Origin: Bacillota bacterium
GTDB lineage: Bacteria; Bacillota; Clostridia; Oscillospirales; Ruminococcaceae
Assembly (NCBI GenBank): GCA_023429685.1
Contig: JAEZDF010000095.1
Location: forward strand, 1-14,571
Length of the DNA: 14,571 bases
Direction of reading: 5' to 3'
The position numbers and the translations under genes are program-made. Each line of letters begins with the position of its first letter. Position 1 is the first letter of the stretch. Positions 14,445-14,571 of the stretch are shown here, piece by piece. The notes under the pieces are model-generated. The model did not search any database. It worked only from the letters and a program-made list of their open reading frames with translations, and was not told where the DNA came from.

Positions 14445-14571
14445 ATTGCTTAAGAACCACCGGCTCTGCCGGTGGAGAAAGACCTTAAAGGTATGGACAA
14501 GAAAAAAAGCTCCCCGATAAAATAGAGTTAAGGTCTGTCAACCTAACTTAAAAAATCGAGGAGGTCTTTGA
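14445..14571 (+). mobile_element. Probable left end of an IS200/IS605-type insertion sequence (partial)
   Basis: CCACCGGC (14457-14464) and GCCGGTGG (14468-14475) form an 8-bp hairpin with a TCT loop. This is the kind of subterminal hairpin that HUH single-strand transposases (TnpA) recognise at IS200/IS605 ends. About 85 bases of AT-rich structured leader follow, then the strong ribosome binding site GAGGAGG (14558-14564). The window ends in CTTTGA, so an ATG could begin at its last base. TTAC, the target of the well-known IS608, occurs at 14441-14444, but this element's target is unknown. The transposase itself is not in view, so the call rests on the hairpin and layout. The left boundary is approximate. 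Confidence 0.55.
14478..14569 (+). promoter_or_regulatory. Structured leader able to hide the ribosome binding site
   Basis: AGACCTTAA (14480-14488) is perfectly complementary over 9 bases to TTAAGGTCT (14528-14536). AAAGACCT (14478-14485) is perfectly complementary over 8 bases to AGGTCTTT (14562-14569), which overlaps the Shine-Dalgarno. The two pairings share bases and cannot coexist. A local hairpin, GTTA-GGT with ACCTAAC (14527-14547), competes as well. IS200 tnpA messages are known to be translationally repressed by 5' leader structure, which this would fit. Confidence 0.5.

Noticed and set aside
14493..14525. Ten-codon frame MDKKKSSPIK in the mobile-element leader
   Set aside because: AAAGG is only 1 base before the ATG and there is no other support; it may be a leader peptide but this cannot be shown.
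1..14571. CRISPR arrays, tRNA or rRNA genes, toxin-antitoxin or phage-defence modules
   Set aside because: I looked for regular short repeats, cloverleaf sequences and known defence motifs on both strands and saw none.

Overview
The window reads like chromosome from a motile, Gram-positive Clostridia-type bacterium, most likely of the Ruminococcaceae/Oscillospiraceae sort. The grounds are: a SAM-I (S-box) riboswitch before metK, strong AGGAGG-type ribosome binding sites, hairpin-plus-U terminators, a Firmicutes-style RF1 and Sua5, a DUF951 protein, and a perfect sigma-28 (SigD/FliA) promoter before fliD. Base composition looks roughly balanced through most of the window, with an AT-rich patch near 12.6 kb.

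Layout. (1) 1-1503: -10 box, SAM riboswitch with antiterminator and terminator, metK (+), and a 16-bp hairpin that ends both metK and the convergent flagellar operon. (2) 1522-5068: minus-strand late flagellar operon fliD-fliS-fliT-like, driven by a sigma-28 promoter. FliD is about 1.7 times the size of well-studied FliD proteins and seems to carry a duplicated middle module. (3) 5128-6154: a GNAT acetyltransferase with its own promoter and terminator, and an unrecognised small helical protein, both minus strand. (4) 6295-7130: a TrhA/hemolysin III (PAQR-type) membrane protein on the plus strand, ended by a 22-bp bidirectional hairpin. (5) 7234-11821: minus-strand housekeeping cluster DUF951 - prfA (RF1) - tsaC/sua5 - coaE - M18 aminopeptidase, with a SigA-type promoter before the DUF951 gene. 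(6) 12031-13825: plus-strand unrecognised 121-aa protein, a gene-poor AT-rich stretch with a start-less open frame, then a three-S1-domain RNA-binding protein. (7) 13905-14442: a short DtxR/MntR-type metalloregulator and a hairpin. (8) About 14445-14571: what looks like the left end of an IS200/IS605-type element (19-nt subterminal hairpin, structured leader, strong ribosome binding site). Its first gene would begin at the last base of the window.

How it fits together. metK makes SAM and is shut off by SAM. The flagellar genes make the filament cap (FliD) and its export chaperones. prfA and tsaC serve translation (termination and t6A tRNA modification), and coaE completes CoA synthesis. I found no convincing new multi-gene system. 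The items most worth following up are the IS leader, which can form two mutually exclusive structures of which one covers the ribosome binding site, its position against a hairpin that lacks a U-run, the enlarged FliD, a 16-nt identical sequence at the starts of two genes, and two terminators that share their loop sequence. Several start sites were moved downstream of the longest open frame on ribosome-binding-site or promoter evidence; these are explained entry by entry.
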